Assembly (NCBI RefSeq): GCF_001956585.1
Contig: NZ_MSRR01000004.1
Span: 90,737 to 154,736, forward strand
Direction of reading: 5' to 3'
DNA: 64,000 nt
Origin: Actinomyces naeslundii
GTDB lineage: Bacteria > Actinomycetota > Actinomycetes > Actinomycetales > Actinomycetaceae
Below, piece after piece: positions 54,818-63,163 of the stretch. A program made the translations under genes and the position numbers. Numbering within the stretch: the stretch's first letter is position 1; the number at the start of each line of letters is the position of its first letter. The notes under the pieces are model-generated. The model saw nothing but the letters and a program-made list of their open reading frames with translations, had not been told where the DNA came from and did not search any database.

Positions 54818-56146
54818 TCAGGCCCCCTGCCAGTAGGCGTGCAGGGCCTGGGCGAGCCAGGGGCCGTCTTTGACGCCGCCCATTTCGCGGGCCGAGTGCA
54901 TGCTCAGCAGGGGCACGCCGACGTCGACCGTGGTGATGCCGAGGCGGGTGGCGGTGATGGGGCCGATGGTGGAGCCGCAGGGCACGGCGTTGTTGGAGAC
55001 GAAGTTCTGGCTGGGCACGCCGGCCGCGGCACAGGCCCGCGCCCAGATCGCGGCGCCCGCGGCGTCGGTGGCGTAGCGCTGCTGGGCGTTGATCTTGAGC
55101 AGGGGTCCGTGGTTGATGAGCGGCTGGACGGCCGGGTCGTGCAGGTGGGCGTAGGCGGGGTGGACGGAGTGCCCGGCGTCGGCGCTCACACAGGTCGAGC
55201 GGGCCAGGAGGGCCTCGAGGCCGTCACCGCTGACGCCCAGCACCCGGGCCAGGCGCCGCAGCAGCGTCTCGAGGAAGGGGCCGCCCGCCCCGGAGCGCGT
55301 GTCCGAGCCGACCTCCTCGTGGTCGAAGGCGACCAGGATGACGGGCTCGGCGGGCTGGGTCTCGGCGGCCGCGAGCGCCTCGAGGGCGACCAGCCCGGCG
55401 TGGACGGAGGAGAGGTTGTCCAGGCGGGAGGAGGCCAGGAACTCGCCGTCGCGGCCGAAGCGGGCGGACGCCTGGGTGGGGTAGGTCAGGACGTCGTGGC
55501 CGGCGAGCTCGGCCGGGTCGATGCCGGCGATCTCGCACAGGTGGGTCTCGACGGCGTCGGGGGCGGCGTCGGGTCCGGCCAGCGACCACAGGGGCAGCAG
55601 GTGGGTCTGACGGTCCAGGTGGAGGGTGTCGTTGACGCTGCGGTCCAGGTGCGGGGCGATCTGGGCCACGCGGGCGATGGGGCCGGTGCGCACGAGGTGG
55701 ACGGCGCCGTCACGGGTGGTCAGGCGTCCGGCCAGGCCCAGCTCGCGGTCGAGGAAGGAGGCGAGCAGGGGGCCGCCGTAGACCTCGGCGTTGATGAGCT
55801 GCCAGCCGGAGCGGACGAGGGCGGCGGCGGGCTTGAGCTTGAGGGCCGGGGAGTCGGTGTGGGCGCCGACGATGCGCAGGCCCGCCCCCGGGTTGAGTGT
55901 CTCCGGCAGCGCCCAGGCGGCGATAGCGCCGTCGCGGATGACGTAGCCGCGCCGCGGCAGGCCCTGCTCCCAGGTGACGGTCTCGTCGGCGCGAGTGAAG
56001 CCGGCCGTCTCCAGGCGGCGGGCGACCTCGGCGGCGGCGTGGTAGGAGCTCGGCGAGGCGGTGACGAAGTCGATGAGCGAGTCGGTGTAGGCGTCGTCGC
56101 GCAGGATCGCGGCGGCACGGACGGGAGCGCTGGCGGCATCAGTCAT
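54818..56146 (-). CDS. M18-family aminopeptidase
   Basis: 442-residue dinuclear-zinc aminopeptidase that releases N-terminal acidic or neutral residues. Zn ligands and catalytic acids: VGAHTDSPALKLKP, FDHEEVGSDTRSG, CVSADAGHSVHP and the last His in PLLSMHSAREMGG. ATG 56146 gives the normal N-terminus (YTDSLIDFVTASPSSYHAA). It would degrade imported peptides, consistent with two peptide importers in the window. Divergent from the HAD gene. Confidence 0.94.
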   Translation of the reverse strand: MTDAASAPVRAAAILRDDAYTDSLIDFVTASPSSYHAAAEVARRLETAGFTRADETVTWEQGLPRRGYVIRDGAIAAWALPETLNPGAGLRIVGAHTDSPALKLKPAAALVRSGWQLINAEVYGGPLLASFLDRELGLAGRLTTRDGAVHLVRTGPIARVAQIAPHLDRSVNDTLHLDRQTHLLPLWSLAGPDAAPDAVETHLCEIAGIDPAELAGHDVLTYPTQASARFGRDGEFLASSRLDNLSSVHAGLVALEALAAAETQPAEPVILVAFDHEEVGSDTRSGAGGPFLETLLRRLARVLGVSGDGLEALLARSTCVSADAGHSVHPAYAHLHDPAVQPLINHGPLLKINAQQRYATDAAGAAIWARACAAAGVPSQNFVSNNAVPCGSTIGPITATRLGITTVDVGVPLLSMHSAREMGGVKDGPWLAQALHAYWQGA

Positions 56147-56225
56147 GGCCCCAGTCTTCCACCGGTGCGCCCTGACCGACCCTCCTCCCAAGAGAACCCA
56201 CCGTGAGGTAGGGCAGAATCGGGGT

Positions 56226-56879
56226 GTGAGCATCTCTCAGCCGGTCATCCCGCCCGCCTCGTCCACGCCCGTGCGCGCCGTCCTGCTCGATGCCGACGGT
56301 GTTCTGCAGCTCATCGGCACTCCGTGGGGCGAGGCGCTGACCCGCGGCGGCGGACCCGCCTTCGCCCAGGCCATGATCGACGGTGAGACCGACGCCCTGA
56401 CAGGTCGGGAGACCCTCACCGAGCTGCTGGAGCGGGTGGTGAAGAGCCTGGGGCTGGAGCTGCGCGCATCGGACCTGTTGGAGATGTGGCACCGGGCCAC
56501 GCCCGACCCGGTGGCCTGGCAGCTGGTGAGAGACCTGCGCGAGGCGGGTTACACCACGGTCCTGGCCACCAATCAGCAGTGGGAGCGTCGGGCCTGGATG
56601 CGCGAGCAGCTGGGCTATGAAGGCCTGTGCGACATCGACGGCTACTCCTGCACGCTGGGGGTGGCCAAGCCGGATGCCGCCTACTTCCACCGGCTGCTGG
56701 AGCTCGCAGGGGTGGAGGCGGGCCAGGCCCTGTTCATCGATGACAGCGCCACCAACATCGCCGCGGCCCGCGAGGTGGGCTTGCGCACTATCCACCACCC
56801 GGCCGACGCCGGCGGCGAGCTCCTGCGCCGCGAGGTCACCCAGGCCTTGACGCTGGCCGCCAGTCCGTCGCAAGGATGA
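56226..56879 (+). CDS. HAD-superfamily hydrolase
   Basis: 217 residues. Motif I LLDADGVLQLIG (nucleophile DxD), motif II Thr/Ser in VLATNQQWERR, motif III Lys in GVAKPDAAYFH, motif IV FIDDSATNIAAAREVG. Small helical cap, as in haloacid dehalogenase/epoxide hydrolase N-type phosphatases. The GTG start follows a G-rich stretch. Substrate unknown. A small GTTCC...GGAAC hairpin at 56893-56909 follows the stop. Confidence 0.9.
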   Translation: MSISQPVIPPASSTPVRAVLLDADGVLQLIGTPWGEALTRGGGPAFAQAMIDGETDALTGRETLTELLERVVKSLGLELRASDLLEMWHRATPDPVAWQLVRDLREAGYTTVLATNQQWERRAWMREQLGYEGLCDIDGYSCTLGVAKPDAAYFHRLLELAGVEAGQALFIDDSATNIAAAREVGLRTIHHPADAGGELLRREVTQALTLAASPSQG

Positions 56880-56972
56880 GCCGGCGGACACCGTTCCTTC
56901 TTTCGGAACTTGCCCATCAGGCGCGCGAGGGGAAGACTCCCCCTGACACCAGCGATCAGTGAAGGACGACTC

Positions 56973-57539
56973 ATGGCAGGAACGACGGCGGACGACCAGG
57001 CCTCCGAGACCACCACCGCTATGGAGCCTGCAGCGTCCTCCCTCCAGCCCCCCATCTCCAACGCCCGCCGCGCCCCCGAGATCTTCCTGCGCCTCATCAC
57101 GGCGATCCACTCCGTACTGCCCAGATTCGTACGCAGCCGGCTGCCGGTGACCTTCATCGGCTACGCGATCATCAACGGCTCGGCCTTCTTCCTGGACATC
57201 ACCTGCCTGTGGGTGTTCTACAACCACCTTCACTGGTTCTACCCGGTGGCGGTCACGGTCGGCTACGCCATCGCCGCCGTCTACTCCTTCCTGCTCAACC
57301 GTTGGCTGAACTTCCAGGCTCATGGGCACGTCATCGAGCAGGGGGCGGGCTACACGGCCGGCATCATCAGCCAGTACGTCATCTTCATTCTCGGGCTGTC
57401 CTCGCTGCTGCACTGGTTCGGGGTCAATGCCGAGCTGGCTCGCGTCATCTCGGCCTGCTGCGAGGGGATCTACCTCTACGTGTTCATTCGGCTGTGGGTG
57501 TTCCGCGGGGTGCCGGAACCCGCGCGGGCGCGCCGCTGA
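56973..57539 (+). CDS. GtrA-family membrane protein
   Basis: 188 residues. A hydrophilic leader (1-~55) precedes four helices of the GtrA domain: FIGYAIINGSAFFLDITCLW, YPVAVTVGYAIAAVYSFLLN with RWLNFQAH, YVIFILGLSSLLHWFG, LYVFIRLWVF. Members help flip or transfer lipid-linked sugars for wall polysaccharides or arabinogalactan-type polymers. No glycosyltransferase partner is adjacent. AAGGA precedes ATG 56973. Confidence 0.88.
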   Translation: MAGTTADDQASETTTAMEPAASSLQPPISNARRAPEIFLRLITAIHSVLPRFVRSRLPVTFIGYAIINGSAFFLDITCLWVFYNHLHWFYPVAVTVGYAIAAVYSFLLNRWLNFQAHGHVIEQGAGYTAGIISQYVIFILGLSSLLHWFGVNAELARVISACCEGIYLYVFIRLWVFRGVPEPARARR

Positions 57540-57551
57540 GGGCCCGCGCGC

Positions 57552-58364
57552 TCACCAGTAGGCGCGGGTCGTCTCGGTGGGGCCGTCGAGCTCGGTGAAG
57601 CCGGCGTCGATGACGCGGACGGGCCGGGCGGCGGTCTCCCACTGCTCCCGGCTGGGCACGACGACGCGTACCCGGTAGCCGTCGTCGGCCCAGGCCCGCC
57701 GCACGGCGGGATCCATGGCCGAGCTCTCCCAGGCGAGCTGGGCGGCGTGACCGCACTGGGCGGCGAGCTTGCCCGAGGTCATCTCGTGCAGGGGCGTGAC
57801 CTCGATCGTCACCAGAGCCCCGGCGGAGGCCGACGCCGATCCGAGGGCGATCTCGGCTGCTGCGGCCGGGTCCCGCTCAGCTCGGGCGGTGATCGCGGCC
57901 GGTGGTGGAGGCAGCTCGTCGCCGGTCGGGAAGTGGGTGCCCTCCACCTGGGTCTTGGCCAGGGCACCGGGCAGGGGGCGCACCGGGCCGGGGACGAAGG
58001 CCCGCGCGGCGGCCTGCCCCCAACCCGACGGGCCGTCCTGGGTGACGGTGACGCCGTCGATCCCCTGAACCTCCTCCCAGCGCTTACCACGAGCACGACG
58101 CACGATCTTGCGGATGCGCCCGTCGCGCCAGTACTCGACGGCCGGGCTCCACACTCCGCCGGGGGCGGAGGCGGGCGCGGCCAGGAGGGCGACGACGGCG
58201 CGAGCGGCGGCCTCCGCCACGTCGATGCGCCGGGGCGGGCGAACCTTGTCGTAGCGCACGGCGATCTGCATGCCCCAGGGGACCGCGTGGTCCGGGTGAC
58301 CGGACAGGGAGGGCGACTGCGACGGTGAAGACGGCGAGTGAGACGACGGCAAGGAGTGCGGCAC
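57552..58364 (-). CDS. Peptidyl-tRNA hydrolase 2 (Pth2)-like protein with N-terminal extension
   Basis: 270 residues. The C-terminal ~85 residues are PTH2-like: EMTSGKLAAQCGHAAQLAW matches the archaeal/eukaryotic Pth2 active-site helix, with VRVVVPSREQWE and DAGFTELDGPTETTRAYW. The N-terminal ~150 residues (MQIAVRYDKVRPPRRIDVAE, then RKIVRRARGKRWEEVQGIDG) form a second, unrecognised module. GTG 58364 has a poor Shine-Dalgarno and the first ~30 residues are Ser/Pro-rich, so the start may be ATG 58271. It may hydrolyse peptidyl-tRNA, or bind tRNA for another purpose. Confidence 0.75.
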   Translation of the reverse strand: MPHSLPSSHSPSSPSQSPSLSGHPDHAVPWGMQIAVRYDKVRPPRRIDVAEAAARAVVALLAAPASAPGGVWSPAVEYWRDGRIRKIVRRARGKRWEEVQGIDGVTVTQDGPSGWGQAAARAFVPGPVRPLPGALAKTQVEGTHFPTGDELPPPPAAITARAERDPAAAAEIALGSASASAGALVTIEVTPLHEMTSGKLAAQCGHAAQLAWESSAMDPAVRRAWADDGYRVRVVVPSREQWETAARPVRVIDAGFTELDGPTETTRAYW

Positions 58365-58550
58365 GGGCAGGAGCCTACGGGGTCGTTGTCGACGGCGTCA
58401 GGTCCCGCCTGCACCTCACCTCCTGGAGGACCACCTGTTCCTTGGGGACGACCAACCAGGACTTTTCCCTCCAAACGGCGGATAAGTGACGCACGAAGAT
58501 CCTCCTGGGGCAGGAGATGAATCCAGCGACGAGTCGTTTAAGTTGCCACC

Positions 58551-59909
58551 ATGCAACCTCCTGTTCCGCCCACCATCTCTGAATCCCCAAGCCCGACGCC
58601 GTCGGACGCACCTCCCTCTCGCCCACGGATGTTCAACGGCGCGACCATTCACGGCATCAGGGGTATCCGCGAACTGCGTCACCCTGCCGAGATCCCGCTC
58701 ATGATCGCGACGAGCGTGGCGACGGGACTGGCCTATCTGCTGTGGATCGCCCTGCTGATCTGGTTGAGCGCTGTGCCTGAACCGACCGGTCCGGGGGCTC
58801 AGGTTCGCGACTTCTTCCTCGACCAGGAGGGCAGTGGCATGCAGTTCCTCCTGCTGGTACCCGCCATCCCGATCGTCCTCTGGGTGGGACGCGCGATGCT
58901 GTACGCCAAGCTCCGCGCAACCGCGGTCCAGATGAGTCCCACCCAGTTCCCGGAGGGCTACCGGATGGTTGTCGAGGCGGCCCGGAAGTTCGGCATGCGC
59001 CGGGTTCCCGATGCCTACGTGGTGATGGGCAACGGTCGGATCAACGCCTACTCAGCCGGCCACGGCTTCCGACGCTTCGTGGCCGTCCACTCCGACATGT
59101 TCGAGATCGGGGGTCAGGTCCGCGACCCTGAGGCACTGCGCTTCGTCATCGGACATGAGGTCGGGCACCTTGCCGCAGGTCATATCTCCCTCCTGCGTCT
59201 GCTGTTCGTCACACTCGGTCAGAACGTTCCGCTTCTGGGCAAGGCTCTGATCCGCTCCCAGGAGTACACGGCGGACAACCACGGCTACGCCTATGCGCCC
59301 GAGGGCGTGCCCGGGGTCATGGGGGTCCTCTCCGGCGGCAAGTACCTGGGGGCCGAGGTCAACACCCACGCTCTGGCAGATCGCGCCACGCGGGAGAAGG
59401 GGCTGTGGTTGCACCTGTCCGTCTGGCAGTCCACGCACCCGGTCATCACCTGGCGCGCCCACGCACTGCGCGACCGCAGCCGCCCAGGACGGATCATGAT
59501 CCGCCCGCCGGAGTCGACCGCCTGGTTCCCGCCCTCGGCTCCCAGCGGCTACCAGCGCTCTGATTCCTGGCCGACGCCGGAGCAGGTGCTCTCGGTGCTG
59601 GACTCCACCACCACGAGCGTGCCCAGCGAGGAGCAGTTCGGCCGCTACCCGGGCGTTGCCTACGAGATTCCCCGCAATGAGCTGCGCTGGGCCTCCCCCG
59701 TTCCCGTTTCGGTGAGGTCCGAGCCGGCCGGGCAGGCGGCCTTCGAGGGCGGACAGCCCACCCCGGCCCCTGCCGAAGCGCAGCATCTCGAGTCGTACGG
59801 ATACACCCCGTCAGCCGGGCGGGAGGGTGGGCTCGCGGGAGACTCCTCCGCAGCCCCCTCCGCCCCGCCGGCTGCGGAGGATCGAGGCGGCTGGCCCGGC
59901 CAGGCCTGA
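58551..59909 (+). CDS. M48-family membrane metalloprotease
   Basis: 452 residues. Two helices (~48-75 and ~98-118), then an HtpX-like catalytic domain with HEVGH at 202-206 and a third ligand Glu in RSQEYTADNHGYAYA. The Pro/Ser/Ala-rich C-terminal tail (~330-452) is probably disordered. Cleaves membrane or misfolded proteins. No Shine-Dalgarno is visible at ATG 58551; ATG 58629 is an alternative start. A perfect terminator follows. Confidence 0.87.
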   Translation: MQPPVPPTISESPSPTPSDAPPSRPRMFNGATIHGIRGIRELRHPAEIPLMIATSVATGLAYLLWIALLIWLSAVPEPTGPGAQVRDFFLDQEGSGMQFLLLVPAIPIVLWVGRAMLYAKLRATAVQMSPTQFPEGYRMVVEAARKFGMRRVPDAYVVMGNGRINAYSAGHGFRRFVAVHSDMFEIGGQVRDPEALRFVIGHEVGHLAAGHISLLRLLFVTLGQNVPLLGKALIRSQEYTADNHGYAYAPEGVPGVMGVLSGGKYLGAEVNTHALADRATREKGLWLHLSVWQSTHPVITWRAHALRDRSRPGRIMIRPPESTAWFPPSAPSGYQRSDSWPTPEQVLSVLDSTTTSVPSEEQFGRYPGVAYEIPRNELRWASPVPVSVRSEPAGQAAFEGGQPTPAPAEAQHLESYGYTPSAGREGGLAGDSSAAPSAPPAAEDRGGWPGQA

Positions 59910-59945
59910 GACCGGCCCGGTCCCGCACGTCCCCATCAACACGGC

Positions 59946-59985
59946 GGCGCCGGTTGGAGAACGCTCACGTTCTCCAACCGGCGCC
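59946..59985. terminator. Perfect 18-bp bidirectional terminator hairpin
   Basis: GGCGCCGGTTGGAGAACG (59946-59963) pairs without mismatch with 59968-59985 around a CTCA loop, between convergent genes that end at 59909 (+) and 60041 (-). Confidence 0.8.
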
Positions 59986-60040
59986 TCTCTGCGGCTATCG
60001 TGCGATTGTGCCCTGTGCCTGCGTTGACGCGCCGGGCGTC

Positions 60041-61399
60041 TCAGCTCGGGGCGACGGCGCTGGCCGCCGTGGTGAAGGAGCTCAAGGCATCCCGCAGGTC
60101 CGCGGCGTCGTCGGCAACATGAATGGCCTGGCAGCGGGCGGCGAGATCGTCGAGCTCGGCCAGACGCTGACCAACCGACTCGACCACGCCCGAGGCCGCG
60201 GCGGACAGCTCTGCGGCCGTGGCCGGCAGGGCCGGGTCGGTAGAGGCGGGCGAACCGGTCCACAGCATGAGGAGCTGGTTGGGAATCGTCATCATGCGGC
60301 TGACCTCCCCGATGTACGCCACGACCTGGGCCGCAAGCGCTCGGTGCGCCTGGGCCTGCCGCTCCATCTCCGCAATGCCGTCGTTGAGGGACTCAATGAG
60401 GTCAGGAATCGCCTCTGCCGAGTACTGCGGGTCTCCGACGCCGTCAATGAGCTCGACGGTGAACAGAGAGGTGATGGTGGCGTGCAGACGGGCCAGGGCG
60501 ATGCGGAAACGGGTCCGGGCGCCGTTGGTGTCGAGCTCGGCCAGGGTGCTGACGAGGCGAGCCACAAGCGGGCTGACCAGCCTCTGCATCTGGGTCCACA
60601 GATCCAGCAGGTCGGCCAACGGCTTGACCTGGGGGTCGGAGCGGTCCAGCACGGCGATCCGCTCGGGACTCAGGCGCGGGTCCTCCAGAGTCTGGGTCAG
60701 GCCCTTGCCGGCGGCCTTGAGCGAGGCCGACAGCTCGGCGAGCTGCTGCTGACCGGACATCCAGGAGTCGAGCCCGGTGGCGATGGTGGTGACCGAGTCG
60801 AGCATGACGCGCAGGTCCCCTGTGGCTCCCGGCCGCACCGGAGTGCCGTCAGAGAGCTCTTCGCGTCTCGCCACCTCCGCAGGCAGGGCCGTGTTCTGGA
60901 ACTCCTCATAGGAGGACAGGCCCGCCCCGGCCAGCAGCTCGGCGATGCGACCGAGCCCCTGCTCAGCCGCTGCCCGACGATTGGCCCCAGCACCGATGGA
61001 CTGGTCCTCAACGGCGCGGGCGTCGCGGTAGATGGCGCAGGCGGTGTCGAAAAGGTCGGTGCACACCGGTCGAGTGCGCACCGAGAGGTAGCCGCCGTCG
61101 GACAGCGGAGTGACAGTGGCGAAGACGTCGTACTCACTGCCGTCGGCGGCGAGGTTGCGCACGTAGGCGGCGAAAGGGCTGCCGGTCTTGAGGGTGTCCC
61201 ACATGGCCTTGAAGGCGCCGCCAGGCATCTCTGGGTGACGGATGATGTTGTGCGGAGCGCCGGAGAGCTCATCACGCCGGTACCGGGAGAGCTCGATGAA
61301 CACGTTATTCGAGTGGCGGATGACGCCGCGCGCGTCAGTGGTGGAGAAGAAGAGCTGGTCCACGCCCACCTCGTGGGTGGCTCCGGTGACCTGTGGCAT
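60041..61399 (-). CDS. Aer-like PAS-domain protein without a signalling domain
   Basis: 452 residues. The N-terminal PAS domain (~12-115) is of the aerotaxis-receptor type: FFSTTDARGVIRHSNNVFIE and NIIRHPEMPGGAFKAMW (51-67) are diagnostic and suggest FAD or haem for redox/oxygen sensing. The rest (~120-452) is all-helical, coiled-coil-rich, without membrane helix, HAMP, MCP hairpin tip (methyl-accepting), kinase or cyclase motifs. AAGGAG lies eight bases before ATG 61399. Output partner unknown; no chemotaxis genes are present. Single gene. Confidence 0.82.
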   Translation of the reverse strand: MPQVTGATHEVGVDQLFFSTTDARGVIRHSNNVFIELSRYRRDELSGAPHNIIRHPEMPGGAFKAMWDTLKTGSPFAAYVRNLAADGSEYDVFATVTPLSDGGYLSVRTRPVCTDLFDTACAIYRDARAVEDQSIGAGANRRAAAEQGLGRIAELLAGAGLSSYEEFQNTALPAEVARREELSDGTPVRPGATGDLRVMLDSVTTIATGLDSWMSGQQQLAELSASLKAAGKGLTQTLEDPRLSPERIAVLDRSDPQVKPLADLLDLWTQMQRLVSPLVARLVSTLAELDTNGARTRFRIALARLHATITSLFTVELIDGVGDPQYSAEAIPDLIESLNDGIAEMERQAQAHRALAAQVVAYIGEVSRMMTIPNQLLMLWTGSPASTDPALPATAAELSAAASGVVESVGQRLAELDDLAARCQAIHVADDAADLRDALSSFTTAASAVAPS

Positions 61400-61842
61400 A
61401 ACGAGTGCTCCTTGAAGTGATTGGGCGCGACGGCGTCCGGCTCAGCAAGAGGCGAAATCCTCACCCCTCGTCCACTGAATTCCGGCTGGACAGTTGAACA
61501 ATAACATCCCGTTTCCGAGAGGAAATCTGAAAACTTCCCGTAACTGACCGACCGCACGGCCATACCGCACGTTCAGAATGTGCGTCTTTTCACGCATCGC
61601 AACACATCGCCTCACAGTGACATCACCCCCCCCGACGCGGCGACAACCCACCTTCTCTCCCTCCACAGTAATGAGCACCGGAAAACGGTGAACTCGCGCC
61701 CCAGAAGAACACCAGCGACGCTACTCATGCACGTGAATACACAGCCAGGACACGACGTCGACTGCATAACACTGGAACCTGAACTGAAGGCCTTGTGAAA
61801 ACAGGAGAAACGCGCCGAGCAACTTCCCAGCGAACTTTGAGA
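61400..61842. other. Promoter-side part of a 735-bp non-coding gap
   Basis: Relatively AT-rich, with no ORF that I trust. The minus-strand part near 61410-61560 is expected to contain the promoter of the PAS gene. A TATATT hexamer at 61843-61848 could be the -10 of the + strand transcript described next. Confidence 0.4.
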
Positions 61843-61854
61843 TATATTGAAGTG

Positions 61855-62097
61855 CCTCCACAGGAGCAGTGGGTTACATAGTGACTGCCGCCGGACGGAA
61901 CCGGTCGCGAGGGTTGGGGAGCCTGATGACCGATCGGATTTCGAGGCCGCCCGGGTTGATAGGGAGCCCGGCGCGAGTCGCTCTGGCGAAGGAGGGTGAC
62001 TCCGCCTGGAATTATGGGATCCAGGCCGACGCCACCCTCAACGACAGGGGCCTGTGGGTCTCGGAATTCTCCGAGCCCCACAGGCCGCGTCATTTTT
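61855..62097 (+). ncRNA. Candidate structured RNA ending in a strong terminator
   Basis: A + strand transcript is implied by the terminator at 62049-62097, yet no convincing gene lies upstream. By eye the region can fold into local stems: CGGTC/GACCG (61902/61928), CCGGG/CCCGG (61951/61967), GAGTC/GACTC (61975/61998) and GCCTGGA/TCCAGGC (62004/62020). It matches no riboswitch or housekeeping RNA I know. An alternative is a short protein from GTG 61869 (AGGAG three bases upstream), but that frame runs through the terminator. It would be an independent RNA, since no + strand gene follows. Confidence 0.4.
62049..62097 (+). terminator. Rho-independent terminator, + strand
   Basis: GGCCTGTGGG plus CTCGGA (62049-62065) pairs with TCCGAG plus CCCACAGGCC (62070-62086) around ATTC with one mismatch, followed by T5 at 62093-62097. 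The T-run direction shows it acts on + strand transcription; it may also stop the minus-strand transporter gene. Confidence 0.8.
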
Positions 62098-62134
62098 CGA
62101 CGTCATTGCGTCGATTTCTTCTCCACACTCCCGT

Positions 62135-63115
62135 CTATCGAATAAGGCGGGGAAACAGACGGACACCGATCGCCATGACTACGAGCTCCACCAGGGTCTG
62201 AGTCACCACCGCAATCGGCGCCATCCCCATAGAATCGGGCAGCGCCAGAGCCAACGGCAGAACCACCAGCGAGTTACGGGTAGTCCCGGAGAAGGCGAGA
62301 GCCAGGCGCTTCTGACGTCCCTGGTGAGCCATGCGCCCGGCGACGTCTCCCACAGCCGGCATAACAAGAGCGAAAGTCACGAAGAGGGGAACAACCCGGG
62401 CGACGACGTCGGGCCGGGAGGCGACATGGGGAACCTGGGAGGCGACGACGAACACCAGGGTCGCCATCATGAGCGGAACCATGAGCGCCGTCGTCGCTGA
62501 AGCGAGCCGGGCGGATGGCCGGAACCGGGGTGAAGCACGCCGCGTAAGGATCGATAGCCCCATGGGCAGTGCGATCATGAGGACGAAAGCCTGCGCGAAG
62601 GGCTGCCAGCTGATACCACCGCCCTGAGCCCCAGGTGAGCCGGCGGCGAAGGCCAGCCACAGTGGCAGGACGAGGGCCTGGATGAGCATGAGAGCCGGAG
62701 ATGCCGCCAGGATACGCGACCATGCGCCGCCGGCCAGACGGGTGAAGACCATGACGTAGTCAACGCAGGGCGCCAGGAGCACCAGGAGGGTGCCGACCAG
62801 GAGCCCCGGCTCATCGGCCACCAGCCGGGACAGAGGCAGAACCACCGCCGGCACCACCAGGAAGTTGACCACCAGAAGCGCCGTCATGAACCGGGCGTCG
62901 GCGAAGGCGGCCCGCAGGCGATGGAAGGGGACACCGAGAAAGGTCGCGTACAGCAGCGTGACCAGCACCGGGGCGATAGCTACCTCAAGAAGGCTGCGGG
63001 CTGCAGGAGCGGCCAGCCCCAGGACGGCGCCGGCCACGAGCGCCCCCAGGTACAGGACCACCTGGTGGTGCTCCATCCACGCGACCACCGGGGCCTGATC
63101 GCCTGCGTCCTCCAT
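62135..63115 (-). CDS. BASS-family (bile acid:Na+ symporter/arsenite ACR3-like) transporter
   Basis: 326 residues, about ten helices: LLYATFLGVPFHRLRAAFAD, FLVVPAVVLPLSRLV, LLVLLAPCVDYVMVFTRLAG (the PC-D-Y motif resembles arsenite-type carriers), and the late SGTTRNSLVVLPLALALP. Probably exports arsenite or carries an organic anion with sodium; no ars genes are next to it, so the substrate is open. Ends just before the + strand terminator. Confidence 0.82.
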   Translation of the reverse strand: MEDAGDQAPVVAWMEHHQVVLYLGALVAGAVLGLAAPAARSLLEVAIAPVLVTLLYATFLGVPFHRLRAAFADARFMTALLVVNFLVVPAVVLPLSRLVADEPGLLVGTLLVLLAPCVDYVMVFTRLAGGAWSRILAASPALMLIQALVLPLWLAFAAGSPGAQGGGISWQPFAQAFVLMIALPMGLSILTRRASPRFRPSARLASATTALMVPLMMATLVFVVASQVPHVASRPDVVARVVPLFVTFALVMPAVGDVAGRMAHQGRQKRLALAFSGTTRNSLVVLPLALALPDSMGMAPIAVVTQTLVELVVMAIGVRLFPRLIR

Positions 63116-63163
63116 GACGGAACCGTATCGCGACCGGACGGGACGGCGACCGGTGCCGGAGGT

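Noticed and set aside
61442..61678. 78-codon minus-strand frame upstream of the PAS gene
   Set aside because: No Shine-Dalgarno, no motif, and AT-rich promoter-like composition.
61988..62005. T-box-like GGAGGGTGACTCCGC near the candidate RNA
   Set aside because: Does not match the conserved T-box core, and no aminoacyl-tRNA synthetase or amino-acid gene lies downstream on that strand.
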